Shown: positions 9,639 through 18,275 of the stretch, in pieces | Numbering within the stretch: position 1 is the stretch's first letter | Layout: each line of letters starts with the position of its first letter | Origin: Actinokineospora globicatena | GTDB taxonomy: Bacteria > Actinomycetota > Actinomycetes > Mycobacteriales > Pseudonocardiaceae | NCBI RefSeq assembly: GCF_024171945.1 | Contig: NZ_JAMTCR010000004.1 | Location: 620,001-684,000 of the forward strand | Direction of reading: 5' to 3' | DNA: 64,000 bases | Position numbers and translations under genes: made by a program | Notes under the pieces: model-generated | Databases searched by the model: none | Seen by the model: only the letters and a program-made list of their open reading frames with translations | What the model was told of the DNA's origin: nothing

Positions 9639-9668
9639 CCGCTCACCCGGCGCGGACCGGGTGAGCGG
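9639..9668. terminator. Bidirectional hairpin terminator
   Basis: Perfect 12-bp stem CCGCTCACCCGG with CCGGGTGAGCGG around a 6-nt loop. It lies between the convergent ends of the flavin oxidoreductase gene and the small secreted-protein gene. There is no T-run, as is usual for actinobacterial hairpins. Confidence 0.8.
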
Positions 9669-9673
9669 CGCGC

Positions 9674-9934
9674 CTAGCGGATGTCGACGCGGTTCCAGAA
9701 GTAGTAGCCCGCCCCGCGCCCCCGGTTGTCCGGGTCGGTCGTGAGGTAGTGGCAGTCGTAGGAGTACCAGTAGGGCGGGTCCCAGAGGCGGTCGGAGTCG
9801 TAGTTGCAGACAGCCTCGTCGGTGTAGGGGCCGATGCTGTACCTGGCCCAGTAGTCAGCGCTGGCCGGGGTCACCCCGGTCACCACCGCGCCCACGGCGA
9901 GCACCGCGGCCGCCACCGCCTTCGCTTTCCTCAT
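9674..9934 (-). CDS. Small secreted protein, unknown function
   Basis: An 86-residue precursor with a clear Sec signal peptide (MRKAKA then a hydrophobic Ala/Val stretch ending TPASA-D, predicted cleavage after residue 26). The mature 60 residues are rich in Tyr, Trp and Asp and carry two cysteines (AVCNYD, YDCHYL) that could form a disulfide. No family is recognised. The ATG follows GGAGGAACGC. It lies alone between two convergent/divergent neighbours, so context gives no role. Confidence 0.75.
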   Translation of the reverse strand: MRKAKAVAAAVLAVGAVVTGVTPASADYWARYSIGPYTDEAVCNYDSDRLWDPPYWYSYDCHYLTTDPDNRGRGAGYYFWNRVDIR

Positions 9935-9999
9935 GCGTTCCTCCGTTCGGGTCGGATGAGCGAACGATCACATGCGGTGCGGCGGCCCAGGAATCCCCG

Positions 10000-10746
10000 T
10001 CACCCCAACGAACCAGCGCGCTCGGGGCCGTCGTCGACCGCCCGGCCGCGCCCGCTCGGACGTCCGGCCCACCGGGCTGACATCCGGCTGACACGGGGCT
10101 GACCGTCCACAAGTGACTGTCTCGTCCGGGTTCTCCGGTGTGGTGCGGACTGGCCGCTGCGCCGCCCGGCCCACTCCGCGATCCCCAGGTTGATCACCCA
10201 CGCCGCGCCGAGCAGCAGTGCCCGCGTGGTCCCGCCCGGCTGGCCGAACACCACCACCCACGGCAACGTCACCACCACCTGCGTCCCGGCCGCGACCCCG
10301 ATGGCGTACCCGCGGATCATCCACACCCGGTGCGCCCGGAGGTCCCTGCGCCGGATGGCGCGGTAGCCCTGCACCAGGGAGACGACCATGAGGGTGCCGA
10401 AGACCAACCGGAAGGTGGCCAACAGCTGGCCGTCACCGGGCGCGTCGGGGTAGGCGATGGTCATCCATAGCCCGGACAGCGCCGCAATCAGTCCACAAGG
10501 GAGAGTGATCCGGCCTGCCCGCCGGTGCCAGGACGATCGGCGCAGCCCGGGGGAGAACTGGAAGGCGCCGAGCAGGCTGAAGACCGTGGCGCCGACGATG
10601 TGCAGCACGATCGGGACCGGCGCGGCGGCGAACCGGGCGTTCTCGGCAGTCACCGGCGCCGCCAGCGTGGTCAGCCTGGCCGCCCCCGCGATGATCGGGA
10701 CCGCGCTGAGCAGGACCAACGCCGCGGGCAACCGCTTGGTTCTCAT
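10000..10746 (-). CDS. DUF2306 family membrane protein
   Basis: A 248-residue membrane protein with about six hydrophobic segments and the DUF2306 signature (HIVGATVFSLLGAFQFSPGLR, then SWHRRAGRI, and RAHRVWMIRGYA). The histidines and arginines at membrane edges are typical of the family, whose function is unknown. The last 45 residues are a basic, low-complexity tail. I start at the ATG at 10746, though no good ribosome-binding site is visible and a frame 14 residues longer exists. It lies downstream of, and on the same strand as, the two-component genes; a 15-bp site between them recurs upstream of the kinase. Confidence 0.8.
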   Translation of the reverse strand: MRTKRLPAALVLLSAVPIIAGAARLTTLAAPVTAENARFAAAPVPIVLHIVGATVFSLLGAFQFSPGLRRSSWHRRAGRITLPCGLIAALSGLWMTIAYPDAPGDGQLLATFRLVFGTLMVVSLVQGYRAIRRRDLRAHRVWMIRGYAIGVAAGTQVVVTLPWVVVFGQPGGTTRALLLGAAWVINLGIAEWAGRRSGQSAPHRRTRTRQSLVDGQPRVSRMSARWAGRPSGRGRAVDDGPERAGSLG

Positions 10747-10813
10747 GGACACCAGGCCATCGTGCTGCTCGGGCCCACCCCGGCACATCAGGACCAGGTA
10801 CGGTCCCGCCCTA

Positions 10814-10828
10814 GTACTTTCGGCTCAG
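10814..10828. promoter_or_regulatory. Possible operator site, left copy
   Basis: The word GTACTTTCGGCTCAG overlaps the stop codon of the response regulator and lies 67 bp upstream of the DUF2306 start. Its reverse complement recurs with one mismatch at 12696-12710, upstream of the kinase. Matching sites bracketing a two-component operon suggest binding sites for its own regulator. Confidence 0.45.
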
Positions 10829-11451
10829 ACCCGGTTGGTCTCGTACGCCCACATCGCGACCTCAACCCGGTTCCGCGCGCCCAACTTCCCCATCAGGCTG
10901 GCGATGTGCGACTTGACGGTGCTCAACGTGATGTGGAACTCGTCCGCGATCTCGTTGTTGGTCCGCCCGCGCGCCACCGAGACCAGCACCTGCTCTTCCC
11001 GCTCCGTCAACGGATCCACGAGCCGTGCGACCGGAGCCCGCCCCGCGAACGTGGCCAGAAGGCGCGCGGTGACACTCGGCGCGATCAACGCGTCCCCCGC
11101 TGCCGCCGCCCGCACCGCCTGCGCGAGCATGTCGGCCCCCGCGTTCTTCAACAGGAACCCCCGCGCCCCCGCCCGCAACGCCGCGTGCACGTACTCATCC
11201 AGGTCGAACGTCGTGATCACCACCACCGCGACCTCATCCGCCAACACCCGCGTCGCCTCGATCCCGTCCATCCCCGGCATCCGGATGTCCATCAAGCACA
11301 CATCCGGCCGCTCCCGCCGCACCACCGCGACCGCCGCCGCCCCGTCCCCGGCCTCCCCCACCACCTCGATCCCCTGCTGCGCCCCCAGGATCATCACCAA
11401 CCCGGTCCGGACGATCTCCTGGTCATCAGCCACCACCACCCGCACCGTCAC
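10825..11451 (-). CDS. NarL/LuxR-type response regulator
   Basis: A 208-residue response regulator: N-terminal receiver with acidic pair DD (residues 9-10) and phospho-acceptor D55 in VCLMDIRMPGMDG, and a C-terminal LuxR HTH (LTEREEQVLVSVARGRTNNEIADEFHITLSTVKSHI). Its partner is the DesK-type kinase immediately upstream on the same strand. The GTG at 11451 has AGGAG seven bases upstream; the adjacent GTG at 11454 is an alternative. The region before the start is an imperfect duplicate of the kinase's own 3' end (see the repeat at 11440-11602). Confidence 0.88.
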   Translation of the reverse strand: MTVRVVVADDQEIVRTGLVMILGAQQGIEVVGEAGDGAAAVAVVRRERPDVCLMDIRMPGMDGIEATRVLADEVAVVVITTFDLDEYVHAALRAGARGFLLKNAGADMLAQAVRAAAAGDALIAPSVTARLLATFAGRAPVARLVDPLTEREEQVLVSVARGRTNNEIADEFHITLSTVKSHIASLMGKLGARNRVEVAMWAYETNRV

Positions 11452-11602
11452 CACGCCACTCCTGTCCTGGGGAGGTCTGCCGCACGTGTCGCCATCGCGC
11501 TGTGCTCGCATGGGGTGTAGCGCTGGTGTCTGACGCGGGCCCAGTCGCTGGGCTTGTGTGGCCGCACGGTCACCGCGCTACTCCCGTTCGCGGGAGGTCC
11601 GC
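11440..11602. repeat. Imperfect direct duplication of the kinase-regulator junction
   Basis: Two 41-bp segments, 11440-11480 and 11562-11602, match at 33 of 41 positions and lie 122 bp apart. Each contains, on the minus strand, the coding end ADLPRTGVA followed by a GTGA overlap and the bases for V-T-V-R. The left copy is the real regulator start; the right copy is the real kinase end. This is what remains if a formerly overlapping kinase/regulator junction was tandemly duplicated and the intervening 80 bp decayed. Confidence 0.6.
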
Positions 11603-12661
11603 TGTCACTGTCCAGCCGCGTTCGGGGGAGGGGCCGGCGGTGCAGGTGCCGCCGAGGAGGGTGGCGCGTTCGAGCATGCCGGTGAGGCCCAGGCCTGGGG
11701 GACGGGCGGGGGGTGGGTCGCCGTCGTCGGTGATGTGGAGGTGGATGGTGGTGGGGGTGATCTCGGCCAGGACCTCGATGGCGGTGGCGTGGCGGGCGTG
11801 ACGGCGGGCGTTGGTGACGGCCTCCTGGGCGAGGCGGAACACCGTGGCCGCGATCGGGGCGGGCAACTCGGCGGCGTCGCCGACCACCCGAACGTCGACA
11901 GTGGGGTGACCGGTCGAGGTCAGGCTGGTCAGGTCGCCAACGGGGCCCATCTCCGGGAGTTCGCCCGCGCGCAAGACCCGGACCAGCGCGCGCATCTCGT
12001 CCAGCGCGCGGCCCGCCTCCTGCTCGATCACCCGCAACGCCGCCACCGCCGCCGCCGGGTCGGACGGCGCCACGGCGATCCCCGCCTGGGCCCGGATCGC
12101 CATCGCCGACACGTGGTGGGCGACGGTGTCGTGCAGGTCGCGCGCCAGCAGCAACCGCACCTGGTCGAGCTGCCGGGTCCGCGCCCTGGACCGGTACCGG
12201 ACCGCCGCCCCGACGGCCATCGCGGCGGCCAGCACCAGGACCCCGGCCCCCGCGTCCGCCACCCGCTGGTACCCCAACAGCACCGCGAGCCCCACCTGCC
12301 CCACCATCACCACCGCACCGAGGCCCGCCTCCCGCCCCGACCCCCACCGGAACAGCGCGAACGGCAACAGCACCAGGTACACCATGACGTTGAGGTCAGG
12401 GAAGTTCCGCCCCATCATCACCGACGCGACCGCACACACCCCGAACGCGCCCCCCACCGCCCCCAACGGCGCCGACCGCCGCACCAACAGCACCGGTACC
12501 AACCCCACCGCCAGCACAGTGGACACAACCCCACCCCGCGCTACGCCCTCGACCAGCGCCACGGACACAAGGACGCCAACCAGCACCCAGTCCCACCACC
12601 GCAACGGCAGCGCGGCCGCAGGACGCGGCTCCCGCCAAAGCGAACGAAAGAGGTCGTACAC
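11570..12661 (-). CDS. DesK/NarX-type sensor histidine kinase
   Basis: A 363-residue membrane kinase with five or six N-terminal hydrophobic segments (about 23-150), a HisKA_3 domain whose phospho-acceptor is H177 in ARDLHDTVAHHVSAM, and an HATPase domain (AQEAVTNARRHA, HITDDG, GLGLTGM). It pairs with the NarL-type regulator just downstream. The GTG at 12661 has TACACT ending six bases upstream and no Shine-Dalgarno sequence, fitting a leaderless start; a TTG ten codons earlier is an alternative. A possible operator copy lies 35 bp upstream. Confidence 0.87.
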   Translation of the reverse strand: MYDLFRSLWREPRPAAALPLRWWDWVLVGVLVSVALVEGVARGGVVSTVLAVGLVPVLLVRRSAPLGAVGGAFGVCAVASVMMGRNFPDLNVMVYLVLLPFALFRWGSGREAGLGAVVMVGQVGLAVLLGYQRVADAGAGVLVLAAAMAVGAAVRYRSRARTRQLDQVRLLLARDLHDTVAHHVSAMAIRAQAGIAVAPSDPAAAVAALRVIEQEAGRALDEMRALVRVLRAGELPEMGPVGDLTSLTSTGHPTVDVRVVGDAAELPAPIAATVFRLAQEAVTNARRHARHATAIEVLAEITPTTIHLHITDDGDPPPARPPGLGLTGMLERATLLGGTCTAGPSPERGWTVTADLPRTGVAR

Positions 12662-12695
12662 CGCGTCAGTGTAAGAGCCTGGCCAGCGCAAACGC

Positions 12696-12710
12696 CTCAG
12701 CCGAAAGTAC
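12696..12710. promoter_or_regulatory. Possible operator site, right copy
   Basis: CTCAGCCGAAAGTAC, the reverse complement (one mismatch) of the site at 10814-10828. It lies about 25 bp upstream of the kinase's -10-like hexamer, where a regulator could act on RNA polymerase. Confidence 0.45.
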
Positions 12711-12864
12711 GTTCACCCGTCCCCAACACTCCGCGCCAACCCCACGATCGTGCGTCCCTCAACCCCAGGCCCGTGCGCCACCCACCACAGTGGTCCCGGG
12801 ATCCCCCTTGCCCGCAACCCAAAGAACCGGTTGGCCAAAGCCCGTCCGGCTGTATGGCGCAAAG

Positions 12865-12907
12865 CCGTGCGGGCTCCGCCCCACGGAAGAGGGCGGAGCC
12901 CGCACGG
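12865..12907 (-). terminator. Hairpin terminator after the subtilase gene
   Basis: A perfect 17-bp stem, CCGTGCGGGCTCCGCCC with its complement, around a 9-nt loop. It starts about 12 bp beyond the stop of the minus-strand subtilase gene. Confidence 0.85.
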
Positions 12908-12918
12908 GCCGGGAGGGA

Positions 12919-14490
12919 CTAGACGGTGAGTGACCAGCTGTCGATCTTGCCCGCGTCGAAGCGGTACACGTCGCGCGCGCTCAGCTTCCAGGTGCCGTTC
13001 TTGGCCTCGCTGGAGAGGTTGACCGTGTAGGTGGCGCGGACGTCTGCGGCCGGGTCACCGGCCGAGGCCTCCTTCAGGCGGTAGGTGGTGCCGTCCGGGG
13101 CGACGAGCTCGAGGGCGACGTCACCGCGGTACGGGTGGGCGATGACGACCTCGACCGAGGCGGTGGCGCTGGCGTTGCCGGTGCAGCCGCTGACGGCGAT
13201 ATTGCTGGTGACCGCGGCACCGGCGTCCGGGATGGCGACGTCGTCGGCGTTGGTCTGCTTGGCGCAGGTCGGGTCCGGACCCGGGCCGGGGGTGGCGGTG
13301 ATCTCCTTGGTGTAGAGGAGCTTGTTCGGCGAGCCGGAGCCCGCGTCGGTCACCTTGTTCGGGGTGGACAGCGAGATCAGCGCGTTCGCGACGTCGGCGG
13401 GGCTGGCGTTCGGGTGGCCCTGCAGGTACAGCGCCGCCGCGCCCGCGACGTGCGGGGTGGCCATCGAGGTACCGGAGTTGCCCGCGGTGCCGGTGTCGCT
13501 GCTGTAGGACAGCGAGGTGATGTTGGCGCCCGGCGCGAAGATGTCCACGCAGCTGCCGATGTTGGAGAAGCTGGACCGGCGGTCGCCCTGGTCGATGGAG
13601 GCGACGGTGATCGCCTCCGGGACGCGGGCCGGGCTGTAGTTGCACGCGCTGGCGGCGTTGTTGTTACCGGCGGCCACCGCGTAGACGAAGCCCGCGCGGA
13701 TCGAGGCCTGGATCTGCTCGTCGCCGATGCCGGTCTCGAACTGGCCGATGCTGATGTTGACCACCGCGGGCTTCACGCCGTTGGCGGTGATCCACTCGAC
13801 GGCGTCGGACAGCAGCGAGTCCGGGCCGTTGTTGTCGCAGCCCAGCACCCGCAGCGCGACCAGCTTCGCCTTCTTGGCCACGCCGTAGGTCTTGCTGACC
13901 GCGGTGCCCGAGGTGTGCGTGCCGTGGCCGTTGCAGTCCGAGGCGTCGTTGTCCTTGTCCAGGAAGTCGTACCCGGACCGCGCGCGGCCCTCGAAGTCCT
14001 GGTGGGTGATCCGCACGCCGCTGTCGACGCTGTAGACCGTGACGCCCTCGCCGGTGGCGTTGTACTCGTACTTGCGGTCGAGCGTGGTGTCGCGCTGGTC
14101 GACCCGGTCCAGGCCCCAGGTGGGGTTGGTCTGGACGTCGCTGCCGCGCATCTTGCCGTCCTGGTAGACGGTGCGCACGGCCGGGTCGGCGGCGAGCTTC
14201 TTGGCCTGCGCCTCGGTCATGCCGTGCACCGAGTACCCGCGCGCGGTGACCTTGTAGAGGGAGGCGATGGTGCCGCCGTACTTGGACACCAGCGACTGGG
14301 CGGACGCCTCGACGGCGGCACCGGAGGCCGACGCGTCGCGCAGCGCCACGATGTACTGGCCGGTGTAGTGCTCCTTGGCCTGGACCACCGTGCCCACCGC
14401 TTGGGCTGCCCCGGCCGGGACGGCGATGATCGCCCCGGCGCAGGCGGCGCCGAGCGCGAGCGCGGCCAGGCCGGTTTTCCGACTGAACAT
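12919..14490 (-). CDS. Secreted subtilisin-like protease with P-domain
   Basis: A 523-residue exported S8 protease. A signal peptide (1-30) is followed by an I9 propeptide (about 45-113, YIVALRD through AVRTVYQD), the proteinase-K-type catalytic domain with triad D156 (SVDSG), H189 (GHGTH) and S342 ([11 protein letters not shown]), oxyanion Asn in AAGNNN, and a C-terminal proprotein-convertase P-domain (about 430-523). It degrades extracellular protein. The ATG at 14490 has GGAGGAG upstream. It is divergent from the LAL regulator at 14705, which may control it. It is one of three subtilases within 13 kb. Confidence 0.92.
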   Translation of the reverse strand: MFSRKTGLAALALGAACAGAIIAVPAGAAQAVGTVVQAKEHYTGQYIVALRDASASGAAVEASAQSLVSKYGGTIASLYKVTARGYSVHGMTEAQAKKLAADPAVRTVYQDGKMRGSDVQTNPTWGLDRVDQRDTTLDRKYEYNATGEGVTVYSVDSGVRITHQDFEGRARSGYDFLDKDNDASDCNGHGTHTSGTAVSKTYGVAKKAKLVALRVLGCDNNGPDSLLSDAVEWITANGVKPAVVNISIGQFETGIGDEQIQASIRAGFVYAVAAGNNNAASACNYSPARVPEAITVASIDQGDRRSSFSNIGSCVDIFAPGANITSLSYSSDTGTAGNSGTSMATPHVAGAAALYLQGHPNASPADVANALISLSTPNKVTDAGSGSPNKLLYTKEITATPGPGPDPTCAKQTNADDVAIPDAGAAVTSNIAVSGCTGNASATASVEVVIAHPYRGDVALELVAPDGTTYRLKEASAGDPAADVRATYTVNLSSEAKNGTWKLSARDVYRFDAGKIDSWSLTV

Positions 14491-14704
14491 TGTTGGACTC
14501 CTCCGCGGCCGGTGCACAAGGGGCAGGGAAATGTCAGGGGACACACCGCCGCGCCACCACAATGCGGCCCGCCCGGCCGGTGGTGAATGGATGAGTGGAT
14601 TGATGGGTACCCCTATTCAAAGTCCCGAAATGGGAATGGCGGTGGCAATGGCGCGCCACCGGCGGTGCATCGCCTGGTGGGGGACCGCGAGGTACCGTGC
14701 CGTC

Positions 14705-17551
14705 GTGACCACGCTCCCCCCGGTTCGGCTGCCGACGTCGTTGTTCGTCGGCCGCTCGACCGAGCTCGCCGAACTGGCGGGGTGCGTGCGCCGACCCCCG
14801 GCGGTGGCGCTGCTGGAGGGCGAGGCCGGGGTCGGCAAGACCCGGCTGGTCCGCGAGCTGCTGCGGCTGCCCCAGATCGCGGCCAGGACGGTGCTGGTCG
14901 GCGCCTGCCAGCCGATGCGGACCCCGTTGCCCTACGGCCCGGTCGTGGACATCCTGCGCGAGACCGGCGACCTGCTGGCCGGGGTGGCCGACCGGTTGCC
15001 GCCGGTCACCGGTGCGTTGCGACCGCTGCTCCCCGAGTTGGCACCGTTGCTCCCGCCGGAGCTCGAACGCGGCGACGCGGCCGTCGAGCGGCACCGGGTG
15101 TTCCGCGCGGTCCGCGAGCTGCTCGCCGCCTACGGCCCGATCCTGCTCGTCGTCGAGGACCTGCACTGGGCCGACGAGGGCACCCAGGACCTGCTGCGGT
15201 TCATCACCAGCCCACCGCCGCCCGAGCTGTCGGCCGTGTTCTCCTACCGCAAGGAGGAGGGCGCCGCCCTGCCCGGATCCGGCTACCGCCTGCTCGCCGA
15301 CGCGCGCAACTCGCTGCTGCGCCTGCGCCCGCTCGAGCCAGGTCCGGTCGCCGCCCTCGCCGCCGACCTGCTCGGCACCGCCGAGGTCCCCGAGGACTTC
15401 GCGCTCGCCCTGCACCACCGCACCGCGGGCATCCCGTTCGTCATCGAGGAGGTCCTGCGGGAGGTTCGCGAGACCGGCGACACCACCACGCCCCGACCGA
15501 CCGTGCTCGACCTCGTCGACATCCCCGACCTGCTGCGCGACACCATGTCCGACCGGCTCGCCCGGCTGGGACCGACCGTCTCCGCCGTCGTGCACGCCGC
15601 GGCCGTCCTGGACATGCCCGCCACCGAGCACGAGATCGGCACCGTCGCCGGGTTGCCCGCCCGCCGGGTCGGCAGCGCGCTGATCCGGGCGCTGGGCGCC
15701 GCGGTGCTGCACGAGACCGACACCGGCCGCTACGCGCTGCGCCACCCGCTGGCCAGGCAGGCCGCCTACATCTGCGTGCCCGGCCCGCAACGGCGCAGGC
15801 TGCACGCCAGGGCCGCCGACCTGCTCGCCGCCGCGCCCGACCCGCCCGTCGTCCGGCTCGCCCACCACCACCGGCGCGCGGGCGACCTGACGAACTGGGT
15901 GCGCAAGACCCTCGCCGCCGTCGACCAGGCCACCGAGGTCGGCGACACCGCGCTCGCCCTGCACCTGCTCGAGGACGCCCTGGTCGACGACGCGCTGCCC
16001 AGCCGGGCCCGCAACACCCTCGCGGTGCGGCTGAGCCGGGTCGCGCTCAACGCCATCGCGCACAGCAGCACCATCGAACGGCTCGGCGCCCTGCTGCGCG
16101 ACGGGACGCTGGGGCGGACGGCGCGCGGGGAGGTGCGGCTCAACCTGGGGCGGTTGCTGATGAACCAGGCGGGCCGGATGGAGCTGGGCCAGAACGAGAT
16201 CGAGATGGCCATCCACGACCTGCGCGACCGCCCGCTGCTGGCCGCGCGCGGGATGGCGGCGCTGTGCGTGCCCAGCTTCGGCGCCCACCCGGTCGAGTTC
16301 CACCTGCGCTGGCTCGGCGAGGCGCTGCGGGTCATCGAGGACGCCCGCGACCAGGAACTGGTGGCGTCCGTGCGGGCCAACGAGGTCACCGCGCTCGCGC
16401 AGACCGGCGACCCGGCGATGTGGGCCGCGGTGGCCGAACTCCCGGTGACCGCCCGCTCGTCGCGGGTCCGGCGCCAGCTCAGCCGCGCGTACAACAACCT
16501 GGCCGACGCGTCGGCCTGGCTCGGGCACTACGGCGCCGCCCGCGAGTACCTGGGCTTCGGCGGATCGCTGCTGGTCGACGCGGACGTGCCGTTCCTGTCC
16601 ATGCTTGCCACCGGCACCGGGCTGCGCCTGGACGTCGCCGCCGGTCGGTGGGAGGGCCTGCCCGCCGCGGCCGCCGCGCTGATCGACGAGGCGGGCGAGA
16701 TGGCCTACCTCGCCGCCGACGCCTGGCTCGCCCTCGCCTGGCTGTCGCTGGCCCGCGACGACCGCGAACTCGCCGCCCGGCACCTGGACGACGCCCTGGT
16801 CGCCGCACCGGAGAACGCCCCCGTGTCCCTCGCCGTGGCCGCTGGGCGGGTCGCGATTGCCTTGGCCCGGGGTGACGTCGCCGCTGCCGCCGTCGGTGCC
16901 GAGCGGGCGGTGGGGGAGGCCCGGCACAAGGGGAACTGGGTGTGGGCGGCGGACCTCGTGCCGCTGGCGACCCGCGCGTTCGTCCGCAGCGGCCGGATCG
17001 CCGACGCCGCCGACCTGGTCGCGGAGTACACCGACGGCATCGAGGGCCGGGACGCCCCACTCGCGGTCGCAGGCGCGGAACTGGCCAGGGGAGTCCTCGC
17101 CTCCGCCCGCGGCTACCACGAGGAAGCCGTCACCCACTACGCCGCCGCCGCCGACCACTACGCCGCCCTACCCCACCTGCACGCCGCCGCCTCGGCCAGG
17201 GAAGCCGCCGCCCGCTCCGCCCTCGACCTCGGCGACACCGCCGCCGCGACCCGCTACCTCACCGCCGCCACCACAGCCTTCGCCGACCTGGGCGCCACCC
17301 GCGACGAGGCCCGCTGCCGCCAGATCGCCCGCCGCTTCCGCCGCGGCACTCCCCGAGGCCGCAAGGGCTACGGCGACGACCTTTCGCCCCGGGAACGGGA
17401 GGTGGTGGACCTGGTCGCCGCCGGCCGCACCAACCGCCAGATCGCCCAGGAGCTCTACCTCTCCCCACGCACCGTCGAACACCACGTAGCCAAGGCAATG
17501 CGCAAACTAGGCCTAACCTCCCGCGCCGCCTTCGAACCCAACCCCACCTGA
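14705..17551 (+). CDS. LuxR-family LAL regulator with AAA ATPase domain
   Basis: A 948-residue large ATP-binding LuxR-type activator. The Walker A motif GEAGVGKT is at residues 39-46, a Walker B-like VVEDLHWADE lies near 145-155, a TPR-like helical middle spans roughly 400-850, and the C terminus is a LuxR HTH (LSPREREVVDLVAAGRTNRQIAQ, then LSPRTVEHHVAKAM). The N-terminal extension of the longer frame is rejected: GTG at 14705 has TACCGT ending six bases upstream with no Shine-Dalgarno, fitting a leaderless mRNA. Divergence from the subtilase gene makes that protease a plausible target. Confidence 0.9.
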   Translation: MTTLPPVRLPTSLFVGRSTELAELAGCVRRPPAVALLEGEAGVGKTRLVRELLRLPQIAARTVLVGACQPMRTPLPYGPVVDILRETGDLLAGVADRLPPVTGALRPLLPELAPLLPPELERGDAAVERHRVFRAVRELLAAYGPILLVVEDLHWADEGTQDLLRFITSPPPPELSAVFSYRKEEGAALPGSGYRLLADARNSLLRLRPLEPGPVAALAADLLGTAEVPEDFALALHHRTAGIPFVIEEVLREVRETGDTTTPRPTVLDLVDIPDLLRDTMSDRLARLGPTVSAVVHAAAVLDMPATEHEIGTVAGLPARRVGSALIRALGAAVLHETDTGRYALRHPLARQAAYICVPGPQRRRLHARAADLLAAAPDPPVVRLAHHHRRAGDLTNWVRKTLAAVDQATEVGDTALALHLLEDALVDDALPSRARNTLAVRLSRVALNAIAHSSTIERLGALLRDGTLGRTARGEVRLNLGRLLMNQAGRMELGQNEIEMAIHDLRDRPLLAARGMAALCVPSFGAHPVEFHLRWLGEALRVIEDARDQELVASVRANEVTALAQTGDPAMWAAVAELPVTARSSRVRRQLSRAYNNLADASAWLGHYGAAREYLGFGGSLLVDADVPFLSMLATGTGLRLDVAAGRWEGLPAAAAALIDEAGEMAYLAADAWLALAWLSLARDDRELAARHLDDALVAAPENAPVSLAVAAGRVAIALARGDVAAAAVGAERAVGEARHKGNWVWAADLVPLATRAFVRSGRIADAADLVAEYTDGIEGRDAPLAVAGAELARGVLASARGYHEEAVTHYAAAADHYAALPHLHAAASAREAAARSALDLGDTAAATRYLTAATTAFADLGATRDEARCRQIARRFRRGTPRGRKGYGDDLSPREREVVDLVAAGRTNRQIAQELYLSPRTVEHHVAKAMRKLGLTSRAAFEPNPT

Positions 17552-17642
17552 CCACACCCGATCCCCCCGGACACCTCACGCGGCGGTCCCACCCCAGCCT
17601 TGGTTCGCGCGCCAGCCCACCTGACCCCCAGCCGCACGGAGC

Positions 17643-17775
17643 TTGTCCACAACCCCCCGACCCATCCACAGGTTCACGCGGCCGCTCTTGACAAGTCCCC
17701 GTTTTCGGTAGTGTCGAACGTGGGACCTCAGACCCCGGGAGGGTGGGCCCCACCACGCGAGTTGATCATGGAACT
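17643..17775 (+). repeat. Family A intergenic repeat, copy A4
   Basis: Plus-strand copy with DnaA box TTGTCCACA (17643-17651), CCATCCACA, TTGACA (17688-17693), 15-bp spacer, TAGTGT (17709-17714, one change from the other copies), and the GC-rich leader to TTGATCATGGAA. About 75 bp after the LAL gene stop lies its left end. Confidence 0.9.
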
Positions 17776-17833
17776 CGCGGCCGCCGAAGAGGGTCCCCGG
17801 TCAGTGCGGTCACGGATTCCGCGATCGGCGTAG
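17768..17833 (+). CDS. Possible 21-codon small ORF of family A repeat A4
   Basis: Frame M-E-L-A through R-S-R-I-P-R-S-A then TAG. It has the same length as the A3 frame but a largely different middle. The I-P versus I-S change near the end is the only variation in the conserved tail. Coding is unproven. Confidence 0.4.
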   Translation: MELAAAEEGPRSVRSRIPRSA

Positions 17834-17889
17834 CGCCCATCGAGCGGATCGGCGCTGTGCGAGCGCCCCGCCCCGCGATCCGCCCAGCT

Positions 17890-18147
17890 ATCAGCAGCAG
17901 CCGCGCCCCTGCCCGTGGCCACCCACCCGCCACAGCCACTGCGCACCCCTTGTTCGCCAACCGCCCGACCGTCACAGCCGTGAGGCGCTCCTTGTCGCAA
18001 CCGCCCAGCCTCTGGGCTCTTTCGTTCGCAACCGCCCGGCCGCCATGGCCACGAGGCGCCCCTTGTCCGCAACCGCCCAGCTGCAACAGCCGCTGGGCTC
18101 TCCTGTTCACAACGGCCCAACCGCCCGCAACGGCCGACTTGTCCACA
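17890..18147 (+). repeat. Degenerate tandem array ending in a DnaA box
   Basis: Six or more irregular units of about 18-41 bp, most beginning AACCGCCC and ending in words like TTGTCCGC, TTGTTCGCC or TTGTCGC. The final unit ends TTGTCCACAACCCC, which is the DnaA box of copy A5. Related units precede the boxes of A1 and A3. The array therefore looks like a row of near-boxes of which only the last matches the DnaA consensus. Confidence 0.6.
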
Positions 18148-18275
18148 ACCCCGTGAGCCATCCACAGCTTCGCGCGGCCCCTCTTGACAAGTCCCCGTTT
18201 TCGGTAGTCTCGAACGTGGGACCTCAGACCCCGGGAGGGTGGGCCCCACCACGCGAGTTGATCATGGAACCCGCG
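18139..18275 (+). repeat. Family A intergenic repeat, copy A5
   Basis: Plus-strand copy with DnaA box TTGTCCACA (18139-18147), CCATCCACA, TTGACA (18184-18189), 15-bp spacer, TAGTCT (18205-18210), and the leader ending TTGATCATGGAA. It points toward the terminator of a convergent protease gene, so no downstream same-strand gene would be served by its promoter. Confidence 0.9.

Noticed and set aside
14534..17158. An 874-codon minus-strand frame antisense to the LAL regulator
   Set aside because: Its translation is low complexity, while the plus strand encodes Walker and LuxR HTH motifs.
2032..18147. DnaA boxes as evidence of a chromosomal or plasmid origin here
   Set aside because: No dnaA, dnaN, gyrB, parAB or rep genes and no AT-rich unwinding region are present. 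The boxes are spread through separate repeats.
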